Shown: positions 9,810 to 20,414, counted from the first letter of the stretch. The stretch is DNA of 64,000 bases from Casimicrobiaceae bacterium (GCA_026646885.1 JAPKHK010000005.1:186001-250000), one strand, 5' to 3'. Translations and numbers: made by a program. Notes: generated from the letters alone by a model not told the origin.

Positions 9810-10466
9810 GTGAAGCGCATCGCCGTGCTGGTCTCGGGGCGGGGCAGCAATTTCGAGGCTTTGCTCAAGGCCACTCAGGCCGGGCGTATCGCTGGCCAGA
9901 TCGTCGTGGTTGGCGCCAACCGATCCGACGCCAAGGCGCTGGAGACCGCTCGCGCCGCAGGCATCGCGACTTTCTGCGTTCCGCACCGGGACCTCCCGCG
10001 GCGGGAGGATTTCGATGCGGCGCTGGTCGCTGCACTCGAGGCTCAGCGGCCGGATCTGGTGGTACTCGCAGGTTTCATGCGAATTCTGACGCCGGTGTTC
10101 GTCGATTTCTATTCCGGCCGCCTGCTCAACATCCATCCCTCGCTGCTCCCCTGCTATCCGGGGTTGCACACGCACGAGCGCGCACTCGCGGACGGTGTGC
10201 GCATCCATGGGTGCACCGTACATTTCGTCACCTCCGCCCTCGACCATGGCCCGATAGTCATCCAGGGGGCTGTGCCCGTGCTGCCAGAGGATCGCCCCGA
10301 AGAACTCGCGGCCCGGGTCTTGCAGGTGGAACATCGTATCTATCCGATGGCAGTGCAATGGTTTTGCGAAGATCGCTTGACCGTGAGCGAAGGCCGCGTG
10401 ACGCTCCGTGGCGAACCCGCCGCGGCGGCGGCTGGCGCAGTTCTGATCGCGCCTTGCGGAACCTGA
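9810..10466 (+). CDS. purN: Phosphoribosylglycinamide formyltransferase
   Basis: GAR transformylase using 10-formyl-tetrahydrofolate in the third step of purine synthesis; 218 aa. It begins with KRIAVLVSGRGSNFEALL, the expected phosphate-binding N-terminus, which fixes the start at GTG 9810 rather than an in-frame TTG inside purM. The catalytic region shows LAGFMRIL, then NIHPSLLP with the active-site Asn and His, and HFVTSALDHGPI with the Asp. It is directly downstream of purM and probably co-transcribed. Confidence 0.95.
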   Translation: MKRIAVLVSGRGSNFEALLKATQAGRIAGQIVVVGANRSDAKALETARAAGIATFCVPHRDLPRREDFDAALVAALEAQRPDLVVLAGFMRILTPVFVDFYSGRLLNIHPSLLPCYPGLHTHERALADGVRIHGCTVHFVTSALDHGPIVIQGAVPVLPEDRPEELAARVLQVEHRIYPMAVQWFCEDRLTVSEGRVTLRGEPAAAAAGAVLIAPCGT

Positions 10467-10531
10467 TCTCCCGGTGTTGCCGCTACGTTGGCGTCTTCGC
10501 GAGCCGCCTACCGCCCCACAAAAACTTGCGC

Positions 10532-11590
10532 ATGTCAGCTGAACGCGCGCTTTCTCCGAACCCTACCCCGGGCGCCCGCGCACGAGTATCGAGGCCTCTT
10601 CTTCTCGCGCTTGCGCTCTCCGTACTGGCGCACCTCGTGGCGGGGTCTTTGCTTGAAATCGATCCAGGTGATTATCCCGATCCTCTGCCGCTCACGGCCG
10701 AGCTGCGAACACTGCCACCGCCGCCATTACCCCAAGCGGCAGTCCCGACTCAGCCCAAGAGGCCCCGGCCCGCGCCAAGTGCGCGCACGCCTACGCAGCA
10801 GACGACCAGCGTACCCCCTCCCGCGGCCGAGCAGCCCCGGCTGCCCCCGCCGCAGGAAGCCGAGCCGGTCTTTCCCGACGCTGCACCTTATAGCGACACC
10901 GAGCCATCGCTACCCTTCTTCGCGACACCGCCGCCGGCCCAGCGTCTACCGCCCAAGATCGATCTCGTGTACACCGTGCTCTACGGCAGCATTGGTCTGC
11001 ACATCGGCGAGAGCAGCTACCGTTTCGAGCACCGCGACGGGTATTATTCGATTCAAACCGTGGGCGAAGCCCATGGACTACTCGCGCTGCTCTACCGAGG
11101 CAAGCTGCGCGCGTCGAGCCACGGAAGAATCACCCTCGATGGACTGCAACCCGAGGAGGTGGCGATCGAGCGCGGCAGCGCGGAAAAGCGTGAAGCGGCG
11201 CGCCTCGACTGGCAGGCGCTCACGGTCACCTTCCGTGACGGCAGTAGTGCCGCTTTGCCGGCGGGTACACTTGATCTTCTGAGCTTCCTGCTGCAGTTCT
11301 ATTTCGTTCCGCCGGGCGAGACCCGCATCGCCATGAATATTGTCACGCCACGCCGCCTAAATCAGTATCATTTTGAGCGCAAAGGCATCGAGCGCGTGCA
11401 CATTGCCATGGGCGATTTCGACGCTGAGCTCTGGTCGCGAACGGCAGTGGACGGCTCCGAGGCGGAGGCCCTGGTGTGGTTTGCCCCGGAAGTGGGGCAT
11501 GTGCCGGTGAAAATTCGTGTCAAGGATCCACAGCGCGGCACGGGCGAACTGCGACTGGCGAGAATCCTGGGCGAGGAGACAGCGCCGTGA
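10532..11590 (+). CDS. DUF3108-domain envelope protein with Pro-rich linker
   Basis: 352 aa. A single N-terminal transmembrane anchor (LLLALALSVLAHLVAGSLL) is followed by a long Pro/Gln-rich stretch (about residues 45-135) that looks like a TonB-style periplasmic spacer. The C-terminal DUF3108 domain begins near IDLVYTVLYGSIGLHIGESSYRF and is mostly beta strand. The function is unknown; the family is periplasmic and often sits by purN in betaproteobacteria. The start at ATG 10532 places the anchor 30 residues in; the frame is open upstream inside purN, but that part is a shadow. Role in cell-envelope maintenance is only an inference. Confidence 0.78.
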   Translation: MSAERALSPNPTPGARARVSRPLLLALALSVLAHLVAGSLLEIDPGDYPDPLPLTAELRTLPPPPLPQAAVPTQPKRPRPAPSARTPTQQTTSVPPPAAEQPRLPPPQEAEPVFPDAAPYSDTEPSLPFFATPPPAQRLPPKIDLVYTVLYGSIGLHIGESSYRFEHRDGYYSIQTVGEAHGLLALLYRGKLRASSHGRITLDGLQPEEVAIERGSAEKREAARLDWQALTVTFRDGSSAALPAGTLDLLSFLLQFYFVPPGETRIAMNIVTPRRLNQYHFERKGIERVHIAMGDFDAELWSRTAVDGSEAEALVWFAPEVGHVPVKIRVKDPQRGTGELRLARILGEETAP

Positions 11591-11699
11591 ACTTTTCGCT
11601 CGGCCAACCGAGGGGCCTCATACGGAAATTCCAGGCTGCGTTGGCGGCCAACCGCGATCATCCCTTCCCACGGAGAGGGGACGGGGGGAGGGTACACCG

Positions 11700-12950
11700 A
11701 TGAGCCCGCGTCACCACGATCTCGCCGTCCTGACCGAGCTGATCGGAACACTTGGCAGGTTTTCCCAGCCTGCCGACCTCATACTGCGCAACTATTTCCG
11801 CGCCCATGGGGAACTGGGGCAGAAGGACCGCGCCCGCGTAGCGGAAGCGGCATTTGCCTGGCTACGGCGACGCCGCTCCGTCGCCGCATTGGCCGGCAGC
11901 GACCCGCGCGCCAACGCCATCCTGGTTCTCAATCGCCTTTCCGGATTTTCGGCAAGGGAGCTTGCCCCAGCGCTCTCAGGGGCGGAGAGAACCTGGCTGG
12001 CAACCCGCCTCGCCCAAAGTCCGCCAGGTGACTCTGCCACCCAAGCGGAGCTTCCCGACTGGTTGTACGAGCGACTGCGCGCCCAATGGGGCGAGGCCGA
12101 GACCTTGGCCTTCGCGCGCAGCGTCCAGGAGGCGGCGCCCCTCGATCTGCGGGTCAACACCCGCGCCAGCACACGCGAAGATCTGCAAGCCGCGCTGGCG
12201 ACATCCGGGGTCGCCAGCGAGCCGACGCCCTTTTCGCCCTGGGGCCTGCGCGTCCGCGGCAAGCCGGCACTGCAGCACCACGCCCTATTTCGATCCGGAC
12301 AGTTCGAGGTGCAAGATGAGGGCAGCCAGTTGATCACGCTCTTGGTCGAACCTGGCCGCCATCACACGATAGTCGACTTCTGCGCCGGCGCTGGCGGCAA
12401 AACCCTCGCGCTGGCCGCGGCCATGCGCGGCCAAGGTCAGGTCTACGCGCTGGACCTCAATGAGAGGCGTCTGCGCAACTTGCGTGAGCGATTGGCGAGA
12501 AGCGGCCTCGACAACGTGCAACCCTGGTTGATCAGCGACGAAACCGACGCAAAACTGGCGCGCCTGACTGGCAAAGCCGATCGAGTGCTGGTCGACGCGC
12601 CTTGCAGTGGCTTCGGCACCTTGCGCCGCAATCCGGACCTAAAATGGCGCCACGACGACACCGCGGTAAGCGAACTCGCCGCTAAGCAGGCCCGCATCCT
12701 CGCCAGCGCCGCGCGCCTAGTAAAACCTGGCGGACGCCTGGTCTATGCCACTTGCAGTGTCTTGAACGAGGAAAACGAGAACATCGTCGAGGGCTTTCTC
12801 GCCCAAGCCAATGGCTTCCGCCGCAAGACCGCGACAGATATTCTGTCCGCCGCCAAGATCGAGCTCGATACCGGAAAGGATTTGCAGCTCCTGCCGCACC
12901 GGCATGGCTGCGACGGCTTTTTTGCGGCGGTGTTGGAACGCGTCAAGTGA
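11700..12950 (+). CDS. RsmB/NOP-family RNA (cytosine-C5) methyltransferase
   Basis: 416 aa, SAM-dependent m5C methyltransferase acting on rRNA or tRNA. The N-terminal ~130 residues resemble the NusB-like RNA-binding region of RsmB (LILRNYFRAHGELGQKDRARV). The Rossmann domain has DFCAGAGGKTLALAAAMRG. The two catalytic cysteines are in VLVDAPCSGFGTLRRNPDLKW and VYATCSVLNEEN. It starts at ATG 11700 behind a purine-rich GGGGGGAGGGT. The 110-base gap to the DUF3108 gene shows no terminator, so they may share a transcript. Whether the target is 16S C967, as for RsmB, cannot be told; that gene usually sits with fmt. Confidence 0.85.
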   Translation: MSPRHHDLAVLTELIGTLGRFSQPADLILRNYFRAHGELGQKDRARVAEAAFAWLRRRRSVAALAGSDPRANAILVLNRLSGFSARELAPALSGAERTWLATRLAQSPPGDSATQAELPDWLYERLRAQWGEAETLAFARSVQEAAPLDLRVNTRASTREDLQAALATSGVASEPTPFSPWGLRVRGKPALQHHALFRSGQFEVQDEGSQLITLLVEPGRHHTIVDFCAGAGGKTLALAAAMRGQGQVYALDLNERRLRNLRERLARSGLDNVQPWLISDETDAKLARLTGKADRVLVDAPCSGFGTLRRNPDLKWRHDDTAVSELAAKQARILASAARLVKPGGRLVYATCSVLNEENENIVEGFLAQANGFRRKTATDILSAAKIELDTGKDLQLLPHRHGCDGFFAAVLERVK

Positions 12951-12972
12951 GTCGCTTCCGAAGCCGCATGGG

Positions 12973-13002
12973 CGAAAAAAACCCGCCGTCAGGCGGGCTT
13001 TT
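12973..13002. terminator. Bidirectional terminator between the methyltransferase gene and rpmG
   Basis: Stem CCCGCC/GGCGGG with a GTCA loop. On the minus strand it is followed by seven T (end of the rpmB-rpmG transcript); on the plus strand by a shorter CTTTT. Confidence 0.85.
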
Positions 13003-13017
13003 CGAGTGACCGAGCAA

Positions 13018-13173
13018 CTACTTCAGCTTGGTCTCTTTGTACGGAACATGCTTGCGCGCCACGGGATCGAATTTCTTGATCTCCATTTTCTCTGGCTTGG
13101 TGCGCTTGTTCTTGGTCGTCGTGTAAAAATGGCCGGTTCCGGCGGTCGATTCGAGCTTGATCTTCTCGCGCAT
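13018..13173 (-). CDS. rpmG: 50S ribosomal protein L33
   Basis: 51 codons: [20 protein letters not shown], then [31 protein letters not shown] in outline. This is a standard bacterial L33 near the E-site of the large subunit. It lacks the CxxC pairs of the zinc-binding form, so it is the C-minus type that does not need zinc. It follows rpmB after 28 bases and is ended by the strong terminator at 12973-13002. Confidence 0.96.
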   Translation of the reverse strand: MREKIKLESTAGTGHFYTTTKNKRTKPEKMEIKKFDPVARKHVPYKETKLK

Positions 13174-13201
13174 AACGAACTCCTAATCGTGTGAATTGCG
13201 C

Positions 13202-13438
13202 TCAGGCGGCTTCGCCGCGGGCACGCAACTCGGCCAGCACGACGTCGATGCCCTTCTTGTCGATGGTGCGCAGCGCGGCGTTAGTGAGGCGCAGCGATAC
13301 CCAGCGATTCTCGCTTTCTACCCAGAAGCGACGGCGCTGCAAGTTGGGCAAGAAACGCCGTTTGGTTTTGTTGTTGGCGTGGGACACATTGTGCCCGACC
13401 ATTGGGCCCTTACCGGTGATTTGACAGACGCGGGACAT
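13202..13438 (-). CDS. rpmB: 50S ribosomal protein L28
   Basis: 78 aa: [20 protein letters not shown] opens the protein, with [12 protein letters not shown] and [27 protein letters not shown] following, as in all L28. A single Cys and no CxxC pairs mark the zinc-independent form, matching its L33 partner. The ATG at 13438 is the expected start. rpmG follows after 28 bases. A sigma70-like promoter lies 36-64 bases upstream. Confidence 0.97.
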   Translation of the reverse strand: MSRVCQITGKGPMVGHNVSHANNKTKRRFLPNLQRRRFWVESENRWVSLRLTNAALRTIDKKGIDVVLAELRARGEAA

Positions 13439-13473
13439 GCGAACACCTAAGTTGAACTTGGAAAAAGCTCCGC

Positions 13474-13502
13474 ATGGTACCAGAAGCATGGCCCCAAGAC
13501 AA
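13474..13502 (-). promoter_or_regulatory. Putative sigma70 promoter of rpmB-rpmG
   Basis: Minus-strand TTGTCT, 17 bases, TACCAT (4/6 in each box) with ideal spacing, 36 bases before the rpmB ATG. A ribosomal operon would be expected to have a start here. Confidence 0.45.
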
Positions 13503-13596
13503 GGCGATGTGTGGAAGCGGCGGCGGGTGGGAATCACTTCGCGGCACTCCGTGGATCGCTAGTTCCGCCGGGCCCTATCGCGGCGGCAATACCTCG

Positions 13597-14271
13597 TCAA
13601 ACCAAGCCCCTCTCAGCCAAGGAAACCACGCCATTGCCGGCCACGATCAAATGGTCGTGCACGCGAATGTCCACTAGCGCCAACGCCGCTTTGAGCGCCT
13701 GAGTCAGCATTTCGTCGGCGCGGCTGGGCTCGGCGATGCCCGAAGGGTGGTTGTGGGCGAAAATCACTGCCGCGGCATTGTATGTAAGCGCACGCTTCAC
13801 GACTTCTCTGGGATAGACGCTGGTTTGCGTCAACGTGCCGCGAAAGAGCTCCTCGGCCTGAATCAAGCGATTTTGGGCATCGAGCAGCAACGCCATGAAT
13901 ACTTCATGGGGCCGGTTGCCCAGGGTTAGGCGCAAATAGTCGCGAACGGCCGCCGGCGAGCTGAGCGCGTCGCGAGCGCTGGCCTGCTCCGCCAAGACCC
14001 GGCGAGCCAGCTCAAGGATCGCCTGCAGTTGGGCGTATTTGGCATGGCCCAAGCCCTTGGCGGTGCACACCTCCCCCAGCGGCGCGGCAAACAAGGCTTG
14101 TAGACTGCCAAAACGGCCAAGCAGCGTCCGCGCCAGTTCCACGGCACTGTGCCCCGCCACACCGGTGCGCAAGAATATGGCCAAGAGTTCGGCATCCGAC
14201 AATGCCGCTGCGCCAGACGCCAGGAGGCGCTCGCGGGGGCGTTCGGCGGCGGGCCAGTCGCGGATGCGCAT
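13597..14271 (-). CDS. radC: RadC/JAB-domain metalloprotein
   Basis: 224 aa. An N-terminal helix-hairpin-helix region ([19 protein letters not shown]) is followed by the MPN/JAB domain with the zinc-binding HNHPSG motif ([19 protein letters not shown]) and an upstream conserved Glu. Despite its name, its role in DNA repair has been questioned; in many bacteria it is linked to competence or mobile DNA. It shares the strand with rpmB-rpmG, the same order as in E. coli, and is divergent from coaBC with a 65-base gap. Confidence 0.93.
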   Translation of the reverse strand: MRIRDWPAAERPRERLLASGAAALSDAELLAIFLRTGVAGHSAVELARTLLGRFGSLQALFAAPLGEVCTAKGLGHAKYAQLQAILELARRVLAEQASARDALSSPAAVRDYLRLTLGNRPHEVFMALLLDAQNRLIQAEELFRGTLTQTSVYPREVVKRALTYNAAAVIFAHNHPSGIAEPSRADEMLTQALKAALALVDIRVHDHLIVAGNGVVSLAERGLV

Positions 14272-14336
14272 AGGCAGCTAGTCAGGGCGAGGAGGCGCAT
14301 ATTAAACTCTGTCGCATCCACATCCGGAAGGCTCCT

Positions 14337-15554
14337 GTGAACATTCTGCAAAGTGCGCGCCCACTGTCGCGCATTGGTCTAGGTGTGACCGGCGGCATTG
14401 CCGCTTACAAGGCGGCCGAGCTCACCCGCTTATGGGTCAAGCGCGGCCTCAGCGTACAGGTGCTGATGACTGAGAGCGCCACCCGCTTCGTGACCCCGAC
14501 GACCTTTCAGGCCCTTTCGGGGCAGCCCGTTTTCACCGGGCTCTGGGACGATCGGCCCGACAATGCCATGGGCCACATCGACCTTGGCCGCGACCTCGAC
14601 GCCTTGGTGGTCGCCCCGGCAACCGCCAATTTTCTGGCGCGACTCACCTTGGGTATGGCCGACGACCTCTTGAGCACCGCCTGCCTCGCCCGCGATTGCC
14701 CGTTGCTGGTCGTGCCGGCGATGAATGGCAAGATGTGGCAGAACCCCGCCACTCAGCGTAATGTTGCGCAGCTCGAGCGGGACGGCGTGGTCATCTTGGG
14801 CCCGGCTTCTGGCGAACAGGCCTGCGGCGAAGTCGGTGAAGGCCGCATGCTCGAGCCAGCCCAGATCGTTGCCGCCGTTGATGCCTGGGCTCAAGCAAAA
14901 GTGCTGGCCGGCCGGCGGGTTCTGCTCACCGCCGGACCCACCTTCGAAGCGATCGATCCGGTGCGCGGCATCACCAACCTCAGTTCCGGAAAAATGGGTT
15001 ACGCTCTCGCGCGCGCCGCCGCCGAGGCGGGCGGCGAGGTAACGCTGGTGAGCGGGCCGGTTTGCCTGGAGGCGCCCACGGGTGTGCGTCGCGTTGACGT
15101 CCGTAGTGCGGCGGAAATGCTCGCCGCCGTGGATGCCGAGGTGGTTAGCTGCGACCTCTTTATCGCCGTCGCTGCCGTGGCGGATTACACCCCCGCGGCG
15201 CCACTGCCGGAGAAGCTGAAGAAATCCGCAGCCGCGCTACAACTGGACCTGACCCCCACGGTCGATATCCTCGCGCGCGTCGCGGCTCGGCCGCAACGGC
15301 CCTTTTGCGTCGGTTTCGCCGCCGAGAGTGAGCGGGTCCTGGAATTCGCGGAAGAGAAGCGGCGGCGCAAGAAACTGCCACTGCTCATCGCCAACGACGC
15401 GCGCAGTGCCATGGGCGCAGATGACAACCAGGTCACGCTGCTAGACGATGCCGGCGCCCACACCTTGCCGCGCTTGCCCAAGGACGCACTAGCTCGCCGC
15501 TTGGTGCAGGAAATCGCCGCACGCCTCGCCGCCGAACCCGGCGCGCCCCATTGA
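14337..15554 (+). CDS. coaBC: Bifunctional phosphopantothenoylcysteine decarboxylase / phosphopantothenate-cysteine ligase
   Basis: 405-aa fusion for two consecutive steps of coenzyme A synthesis. The N-terminal FMN-dependent CoaC domain starts [20 protein letters not shown] and includes [16 protein letters not shown] and the [10 protein letters not shown] active-site segment. The C-terminal CoaB domain starts near [20 protein letters not shown], with [10 protein letters not shown] and EKLKKS. The start is a GTG. Its stop overlaps a possible early dut start (TTG 15551). The radC/coaBC/dut order is widely conserved. Confidence 0.96.
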   Translation: MNILQSARPLSRIGLGVTGGIAAYKAAELTRLWVKRGLSVQVLMTESATRFVTPTTFQALSGQPVFTGLWDDRPDNAMGHIDLGRDLDALVVAPATANFLARLTLGMADDLLSTACLARDCPLLVVPAMNGKMWQNPATQRNVAQLERDGVVILGPASGEQACGEVGEGRMLEPAQIVAAVDAWAQAKVLAGRRVLLTAGPTFEAIDPVRGITNLSSGKMGYALARAAAEAGGEVTLVSGPVCLEAPTGVRRVDVRSAAEMLAAVDAEVVSCDLFIAVAAVADYTPAAPLPEKLKKSAAALQLDLTPTVDILARVAARPQRPFCVGFAAESERVLEFAEEKRRRKKLPLLIANDARSAMGADDNQVTLLDDAGAHTLPRLPKDALARRLVQEIAARLAAEPGAPH

Positions 15555-15577
15555 TCCGCAAACTTCTCCAGCATTTC

Positions 15578-16027
15578 ATGCCCGCCATCGATCTCAAGCT
15601 GCTCGACCCGCGCATGCGGGAATACCTTCCCGCCTACGCCACCCCTGGGGCCGCCGGTCTCGATTTGCGCGCCTGCCTGAACGAGCCGCTGACGCTCGCG
15701 CCCGGCGAGGCTGCCCTCATCCCCACCGGGCTCGCCATGCATCTGGCTGACCCGAACCTCGCCGCCATGATCTTGCCGCGCTCTGGACTAGGCCACAAGC
15801 ATGGCATCGTGCTCGGCAACCTCGTCGGCTTGATCGACTCGGATTACCAGGGGCCTTTGCTGGTGTCTTGCTGGAACCGTGGGAAGGACCCCTTTGTCGT
15901 TAGTCCCATGGAGCGCATTGCCCAGATGATCATCGTTCCCGTGCTCCAGGCGCAATTCCGCGTGGTAGACGATTTCGCGCAGAGCGTGCGCGGCGCCGGT
16001 GGCTTTGGCAGCACCGGCAAGCACTGA
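15578..16027 (+). CDS. dut: Deoxyuridine 5'-triphosphate nucleotidohydrolase
   Basis: Homotrimeric dUTPase, 149 aa, converting dUTP to dUMP and pyrophosphate. The five motifs are visible: [44 protein letters not shown] and the C-terminal arm [12 protein letters not shown]. The ATG at 15578 gives the standard N-terminus [12 protein letters not shown]; a TTG nine codons earlier overlaps the coaBC stop and could be used for coupling. The chelatase gene follows 5 bases later. Confidence 0.96.
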   Translation: MPAIDLKLLDPRMREYLPAYATPGAAGLDLRACLNEPLTLAPGEAALIPTGLAMHLADPNLAAMILPRSGLGHKHGIVLGNLVGLIDSDYQGPLLVSCWNRGKDPFVVSPMERIAQMIIVPVLQAQFRVVDDFAQSVRGAGGFGSTGKH

Positions 16028-16032
16028 GTCCG

Positions 16033-16431
16033 ATGACTCCCAGAACCGGCATTTTGCTCTTCGCGCATGGCGCCTCCGATCCGGAGTGGGCCGAGCCCTT
16101 CCGGCGCATTCAGAAACACCTCGCCGAACTGCGGCCGAATACTCCAACCGTCTTGGGCTTTCTGGAACGCATGACGCCCAGCTTCGCCCAAGGGATCGTT
16201 GCGCTCACTCAAGCCGGGTGCACGGAAGTGGTAGTCGCCCCGTTGTTTCTCGCGCGCGGAGGTCACCTCAAGGCGGATCTACCGACGTTGCTGGAAAGCG
16301 CTCGCCTGGCACACCCGGGCCTCACCGTGCGCACGCTCGGCGCGCTGGGGGACTATGAACCTCTGCTGCAAACCATCGCCCGTCTCGTGATCGAAGCGGC
16401 GGAACTGCAAACGCCGCAAGGGCGGGACTGA
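16033..16431 (+). CDS. cbiX: CbiX/SirB-like sirohydrochlorin chelatase
   Basis: 132 aa, single-domain class II chelatase. ILLFAHGASDPEW provides the N-terminal metal-binding His, and VVVAPLFLARGGHLKADLP provides the second His. Short chelatases of this size insert Co or Fe into sirohydrochlorin as homodimers. This genome segment also has the siroheme enzyme NirB, so a ferrochelatase role for siroheme is plausible; cobalt insertion for cobalamin cannot be excluded. It follows dut by 5 bases and is likely co-transcribed. It converges with the next operon. Confidence 0.85.
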   Translation: MTPRTGILLFAHGASDPEWAEPFRRIQKHLAELRPNTPTVLGFLERMTPSFAQGIVALTQAGCTEVVVAPLFLARGGHLKADLPTLLESARLAHPGLTVRTLGALGDYEPLLQTIARLVIEAAELQTPQGRD

Positions 16432-16459
16432 ACTCCACTTTGTCGCCATCGGTGCGCGG

Positions 16460-18022
16460 CTACCCCTTTTGCTCGTGGTATTCGTCGTCGATATTGACGG
16501 CCCAGATTCGCGCCTTGTCCGTCGTGCCCGCAAGTATCGACTCCACCGCGAGCTTGGCGGTCAGCATCGAGTGATCCTGATTATTGTATCGGTGCATGCC
16601 GTTGCGCCCGACCAGAAAGAGGTTTTCCAAGCGATCGACCCAATCGCGGACGCGGCCGAATTCGGCATAGGCGCCGAAGTATGCAGGGTAGGTTTTGGGT
16701 ACGCGGACGACGGTGCCATCCAAGACATCGGTGGCATCGATCATGCCGATCTGCGCTAGTTCAGATACCGCCAAGGCGCGCATCTCCTCATCGCTCTTCG
16801 ACCACAGGTCGTCGCCCTCCTGGCAGAAGTACTCCAGACCGAGCCAGACCGTTGCCGGGTCGGCAACCAGATCCGGGCTCCAATTGTTGAAGACCTGAAG
16901 GCGACCGATCCGTACATCGGGTTCCTGGATATAGATCCAGTTGTCCGCCGGAGCATTGGTCTCGCTTTCGCTTCGCGCCTGCGGATTGGCTCGCATGCGT
17001 CTGAGCAAGAGGCCCACCGTCAGGAAGTCGCGGTAGGGCAAGTCACACGCAATGCGCCGGACCTCCTCGGGCGGCGTCGGGTTCATGCCCGCAATCAGGT
17101 CCTTGACGGCCATGGTCGAAATGAAATAGGCGCCGCAAAACTCTTCGAGTTCGCCGTTGCTCTTCCTCGCCGAAACCGAGGTGATCCGATCTGATTCATG
17201 CCTAAGAGCAACCACACTACGCCCAAAGTGAATCTCCCCCCCGGCTTCCTCCACGCGCCTGGCGACCTCCTCCCAGAGCTGGCCCGGTCCGAGGCGAGGA
17301 TACAGGAATTGCTCAATGAGGCTGGTTTTGGTCGCCGTCGCCTTTTTGCCAAGCGCAGCGCGCATGGCATGCCGCAATGCCTCCAGAATCGACAGCCCTT
17401 TGATACGCTGCGCTCCCCACTCGGCGCTGATGCGATGGCAAGGCACACCCCAGACCTTCTCGGTATAGTCCTTGAAAAACGTGCGATAAAGTTCCGCACC
17501 AAAGCGATTGACCAGAAAGTCTTCCAGCGAGCGTTCGGGCCGCCGCGGAAAAGCCATTGCCCAGAGGTAGTGCCAGCCGATGCGGACAATCCTCACCAGC
17601 CCCAGATTGGCAACGGTGGCGGCATTGAGTTTGATCGGGTAGTCGAAATAGCGACGTAGAAAGTAGATGCGCGAGAGCCGCTGACGCAGGAGCAAGACTC
17701 TGCCCTCGCTCCCGCGTTCCGCTCCCTCGGCGTCGGCTTGAACGATGCGGCGCTGTCCGTGATAGGTGATTTGCGCCGAGCAGGCTCCGGTCTGGAGCGG
17801 AAGAATCGCTCGCCACCAATCCATGACCCAGTCAGATTTCGAAAAGAAACGGTGCCCCCCGATGTCCATGCGATTGCCCTTGTAGACAACCGTCCGGGAT
17901 ATGCCCCCGACGCAGTCCGAGGCCTCCAGCACGAGCGGGCGAAAGCGGCCGTCCTTGGCCAACTCGAGTGCGGCGGTCAAGCCCGCGGGCCCAGCGCCGA
18001 TGATCACCACCACCGGTTTCAT
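16460..18022 (-). CDS. NAD(P)/FAD-dependent oxidoreductase (UDP-galactopyranose mutase/amine-oxidase-like)
   Basis: 520 aa. The FAD-binding Rossmann motif is [18 protein letters not shown] at residues 4-21. The middle part ([21 protein letters not shown]) and the C-terminal FAD segment ([21 protein letters not shown]) are typical of the amine-oxidase/UDP-galactopyranose-mutase-like group used in glycan biosynthesis. The canonical UDP-galactopyranose mutase residues cannot be confirmed by eye. It overlaps GtrA by 4 bases, so it is the third gene of an operon with two membrane proteins. A role in building or modifying a lipid-linked sugar is inferred from that context. The start is fixed by the ATGA overlap and the immediate FAD motif. 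Confidence 0.8.
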   Translation of the reverse strand: MKPVVVIIGAGPAGLTAALELAKDGRFRPLVLEASDCVGGISRTVVYKGNRMDIGGHRFFSKSDWVMDWWRAILPLQTGACSAQITYHGQRRIVQADAEGAERGSEGRVLLLRQRLSRIYFLRRYFDYPIKLNAATVANLGLVRIVRIGWHYLWAMAFPRRPERSLEDFLVNRFGAELYRTFFKDYTEKVWGVPCHRISAEWGAQRIKGLSILEALRHAMRAALGKKATATKTSLIEQFLYPRLGPGQLWEEVARRVEEAGGEIHFGRSVVALRHESDRITSVSARKSNGELEEFCGAYFISTMAVKDLIAGMNPTPPEEVRRIACDLPYRDFLTVGLLLRRMRANPQARSESETNAPADNWIYIQEPDVRIGRLQVFNNWSPDLVADPATVWLGLEYFCQEGDDLWSKSDEEMRALAVSELAQIGMIDATDVLDGTVVRVPKTYPAYFGAYAEFGRVRDWVDRLENLFLVGRNGMHRYNNQDHSMLTAKLAVESILAGTTDKARIWAVNIDDEYHEQKG

Positions 18023-18465
18023 GTCTCGATACCTGGGCGCAAACGGCCGCCCCGAAATAATAGAATCTTGCGCAGTCCGTAATTGACGAAAAAGGTCACC
18101 ACTGCCGCACCTAGTTTGGTCAACTCCGGATGCAGGCCGAAGAGTTCGATCCCTACCCATAAGACCAACTGGGTCACGATGAGCCCCACGCCACCAAGGG
18201 CGGCGAAGGCGAGGAATTCCACTCGTGGCGTATGCGCTAAACTGCGGTTGCGGAAGACCAGCCTGATGCTCAGTATATAGGCGGCAGCGGCGCCCGCCAA
18301 AAAAGCCACCGTTGCCGCAGCAATCCAGGGCATCCCGAAGATCCGCAGAGCAATCGAAAAGATGCTCAGGTCGATCAGCAGCGCCAACAGAGAAGCTCCG
18401 AAATAGCGAACCAACTCCGCGCGCCCGACGGCCATCGCTGCACCTCGGAGTCGCGGGCGGGTCAT
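18019..18465 (-). CDS. GtrA-family membrane protein
   Basis: 148 aa with four hydrophobic helices and a basic N-terminus ([21 protein letters not shown]). GtrA-type proteins are thought to flip or position polyprenyl-phosphate-linked sugars for surface glycan or O-antigen modification. The closing segment [21 protein letters not shown] is characteristic. It overlaps both neighbours by 4 bases, so the three genes are translationally coupled. Confidence 0.88.
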   Translation of the reverse strand: MTRPRLRGAAMAVGRAELVRYFGASLLALLIDLSIFSIALRIFGMPWIAAATVAFLAGAAAAYILSIRLVFRNRSLAHTPRVEFLAFAALGGVGLIVTQLVLWVGIELFGLHPELTKLGAAVVTFFVNYGLRKILLFRGGRLRPGIET

Positions 18466-20414
18466 GACCGGCGTTCCCCTTCATTCCCGAATGAAGATGG
18501 CGCGGCCGAATCGTGTGTTGCGGCGCTTTCGTTTGAAAGATCCGCGCAGCGATAGAGCCGATAGAGGATGTCGCGCTCCCCGCTCTGCCCGCCACGAATC
18601 GCCCATGTGCCCAAGGGCGGCGGTCCGCTTTCCATGTTTCGCTCCAGCACCAGATAGCGCAGTTCGCCCGCGAATTCGCGGCAAATGTCGGCAACCACCG
18701 TTTCACTGAGCCGACATTCGCCCGGACGGGTGTTCAACGAGTCCATGATGCGGCAGAGGTGCTGCTGAAATAGCAAAGGTTCGAAAGCCCTGCGCCGTCG
18801 ATCATACTCGCGACCCGTGTCGCGACTGAACACCAGTCCCGCAGCGTGGTGTCCGTTGAAAAAGGCGGGGCGATGCAGGATCAACCAGGGTGCCACCAGT
18901 TCTTCCGCCCAGTACACCTGCGCACCTTCCTCGAGACGCACGCCAAAGAGCTCGGGCGAATGCTGCGCCGACTCGATGTAGCGCGTCCAGGTGCTCCTCC
19001 TGTCCCAATCTTGGAGTGCATAGAAAAGCGCCGCTGCGCCGCCAGCGAGCAGGAAGAATCGCCAGTTCGGAATGCGCTGCCAAAGCAGGATCAAGCTCGC
19101 GGCAAGCGCCCCCGCGACGAGCGGGAAGCTGAGCAGCAGGAATTCGATTCGCGGTGCGTCGGCGCCCCCAGGGGTCACTTGTATCAGGTTGACGGCACCA
19201 AACACGAATTTCGCCAGCAGCGCGAGCGGCAGCAGCGCGAGCGCCCGTCCCAAGGCTTTGCGCAGCCCCGGCCGGACGCGTTCGGATAGACGATCCCAGG
19301 CCAGGTAGAAGGGAATCAGAAGCGTGATGGCGATTGGCGCGGGGGCAATGTCCCCGGCGGGTACGCCCAGTGCACAGATCGTCACCAGCGACCACCATTT
19401 CGGACTCCGGCGGCCTTGCGACCGATACTCCTCGAGGAGGAGGAACGGTATCGCCGCCATGACCAGCCAATGCAGCAGCCAATGCGCGCGCCAGAGCTGC
19501 AATGCTGCGGGAAGCCAGAGGCGGAGCAGGTCAGCGAGGAAAAGCGTGGCCAGAGTCCCCAGCAACGCACTCGTGATGATGGCTTTGGTGATGCGAAGCA
19601 GACCTCCTTCGCTGCGGCGAAGGAGCAACCACCCGAGGAAGAGGTCCGTCGTGAGGTAGCACCAATCGCGCATGGCCCAGCTACGGGGAAGTAGATGCGG
19701 GCTCGCCTCGGCGAGCCAAGCCAGCCACTCGGTATCGATGCGGCGCAAGACCAGATCGAAAGGGGACCCGGCCACACTCAGCACCGCGACCGGAAGGACG
19801 CCCCAGAGCAAATGGAGCCAGCGCCGATCGGCTCGCACCAAATCGGTCCATAGCGCGACCAGGCCCGGCAGGGTCTGCAATGGATGGAGCATGGCTGCAA
19901 TCCCGCACAAGGCCAAGCCGGGAAGGCGAGCACCCGTGAACCATGCGGCCAAGGCAAGGAGCACGAGCGGTTCGGCGACGGAACGGGCGGTGAAGAAGGC
20001 TTCGCCGTAGGCGAAGACGCGCCAGGCGCCGTAGCCGCCGGGCATGAGCACAACCGCAAGCAACGCGAAATAGCGCTCCCGCCCGGGAAAGAACTGCCAA
20101 ATCAAATAGGCGGAGGCAAGGACGAATCCGAGGATGGCCAGCGCGGCCGATACGCGAAAGACCTCGGCGGCGCTCCACCAGTGAATGAGGTGGGCAACGA
20201 GAGGCGGAAAGACGCTAAACTGGGTCTGCCCGCCGTAGGCGAAAAAAAGGTCGCTTCGGTACTGCGCGGGATCCCAGTAAAGCAGCGCTTGGCCCAGATA
20301 AAGGACGGCATCGTGCCGTATACCGAAATAGGGGTGAAGATAGGCCGCCAGCGCGCCGAGAAGAACCAATCCGCCAAGCCAGTGGATGATGGGGCGGTCC
20401 TTGTCAAGTTTCAT
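18462..20414 (-). CDS. Large polytopic membrane protein, possible glycosyltransferase-like
   Basis: 650 aa with roughly 10-12 transmembrane helices and a C-terminal soluble region of about 170 residues. The first loop after TM1 ([23 protein letters not shown]) contains a conserved-looking Asp, reminiscent of GT-C glycosyltransferases that use polyprenyl-phosphate sugars, but no family-defining motif can be confirmed. The ATG at 20414 is preferred; the frame is open 24 codons further but unconserved. It leads the operon with GtrA and the FAD oxidoreductase, so the set probably makes one surface glycan modification. The exact reaction is unknown. Confidence 0.75.
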   Translation of the reverse strand: MKLDKDRPIIHWLGGLVLLGALAAYLHPYFGIRHDAVLYLGQALLYWDPAQYRSDLFFAYGGQTQFSVFPPLVAHLIHWWSAAEVFRVSAALAILGFVLASAYLIWQFFPGRERYFALLAVVLMPGGYGAWRVFAYGEAFFTARSVAEPLVLLALAAWFTGARLPGLALCGIAAMLHPLQTLPGLVALWTDLVRADRRWLHLLWGVLPVAVLSVAGSPFDLVLRRIDTEWLAWLAEASPHLLPRSWAMRDWCYLTTDLFLGWLLLRRSEGGLLRITKAIITSALLGTLATLFLADLLRLWLPAALQLWRAHWLLHWLVMAAIPFLLLEEYRSQGRRSPKWWSLVTICALGVPAGDIAPAPIAITLLIPFYLAWDRLSERVRPGLRKALGRALALLPLALLAKFVFGAVNLIQVTPGGADAPRIEFLLLSFPLVAGALAASLILLWQRIPNWRFFLLAGGAAALFYALQDWDRRSTWTRYIESAQHSPELFGVRLEEGAQVYWAEELVAPWLILHRPAFFNGHHAAGLVFSRDTGREYDRRRRAFEPLLFQQHLCRIMDSLNTRPGECRLSETVVADICREFAGELRYLVLERNMESGPPPLGTWAIRGGQSGERDILYRLYRCADLSNESAATHDSAAPSSFGNEGERRS

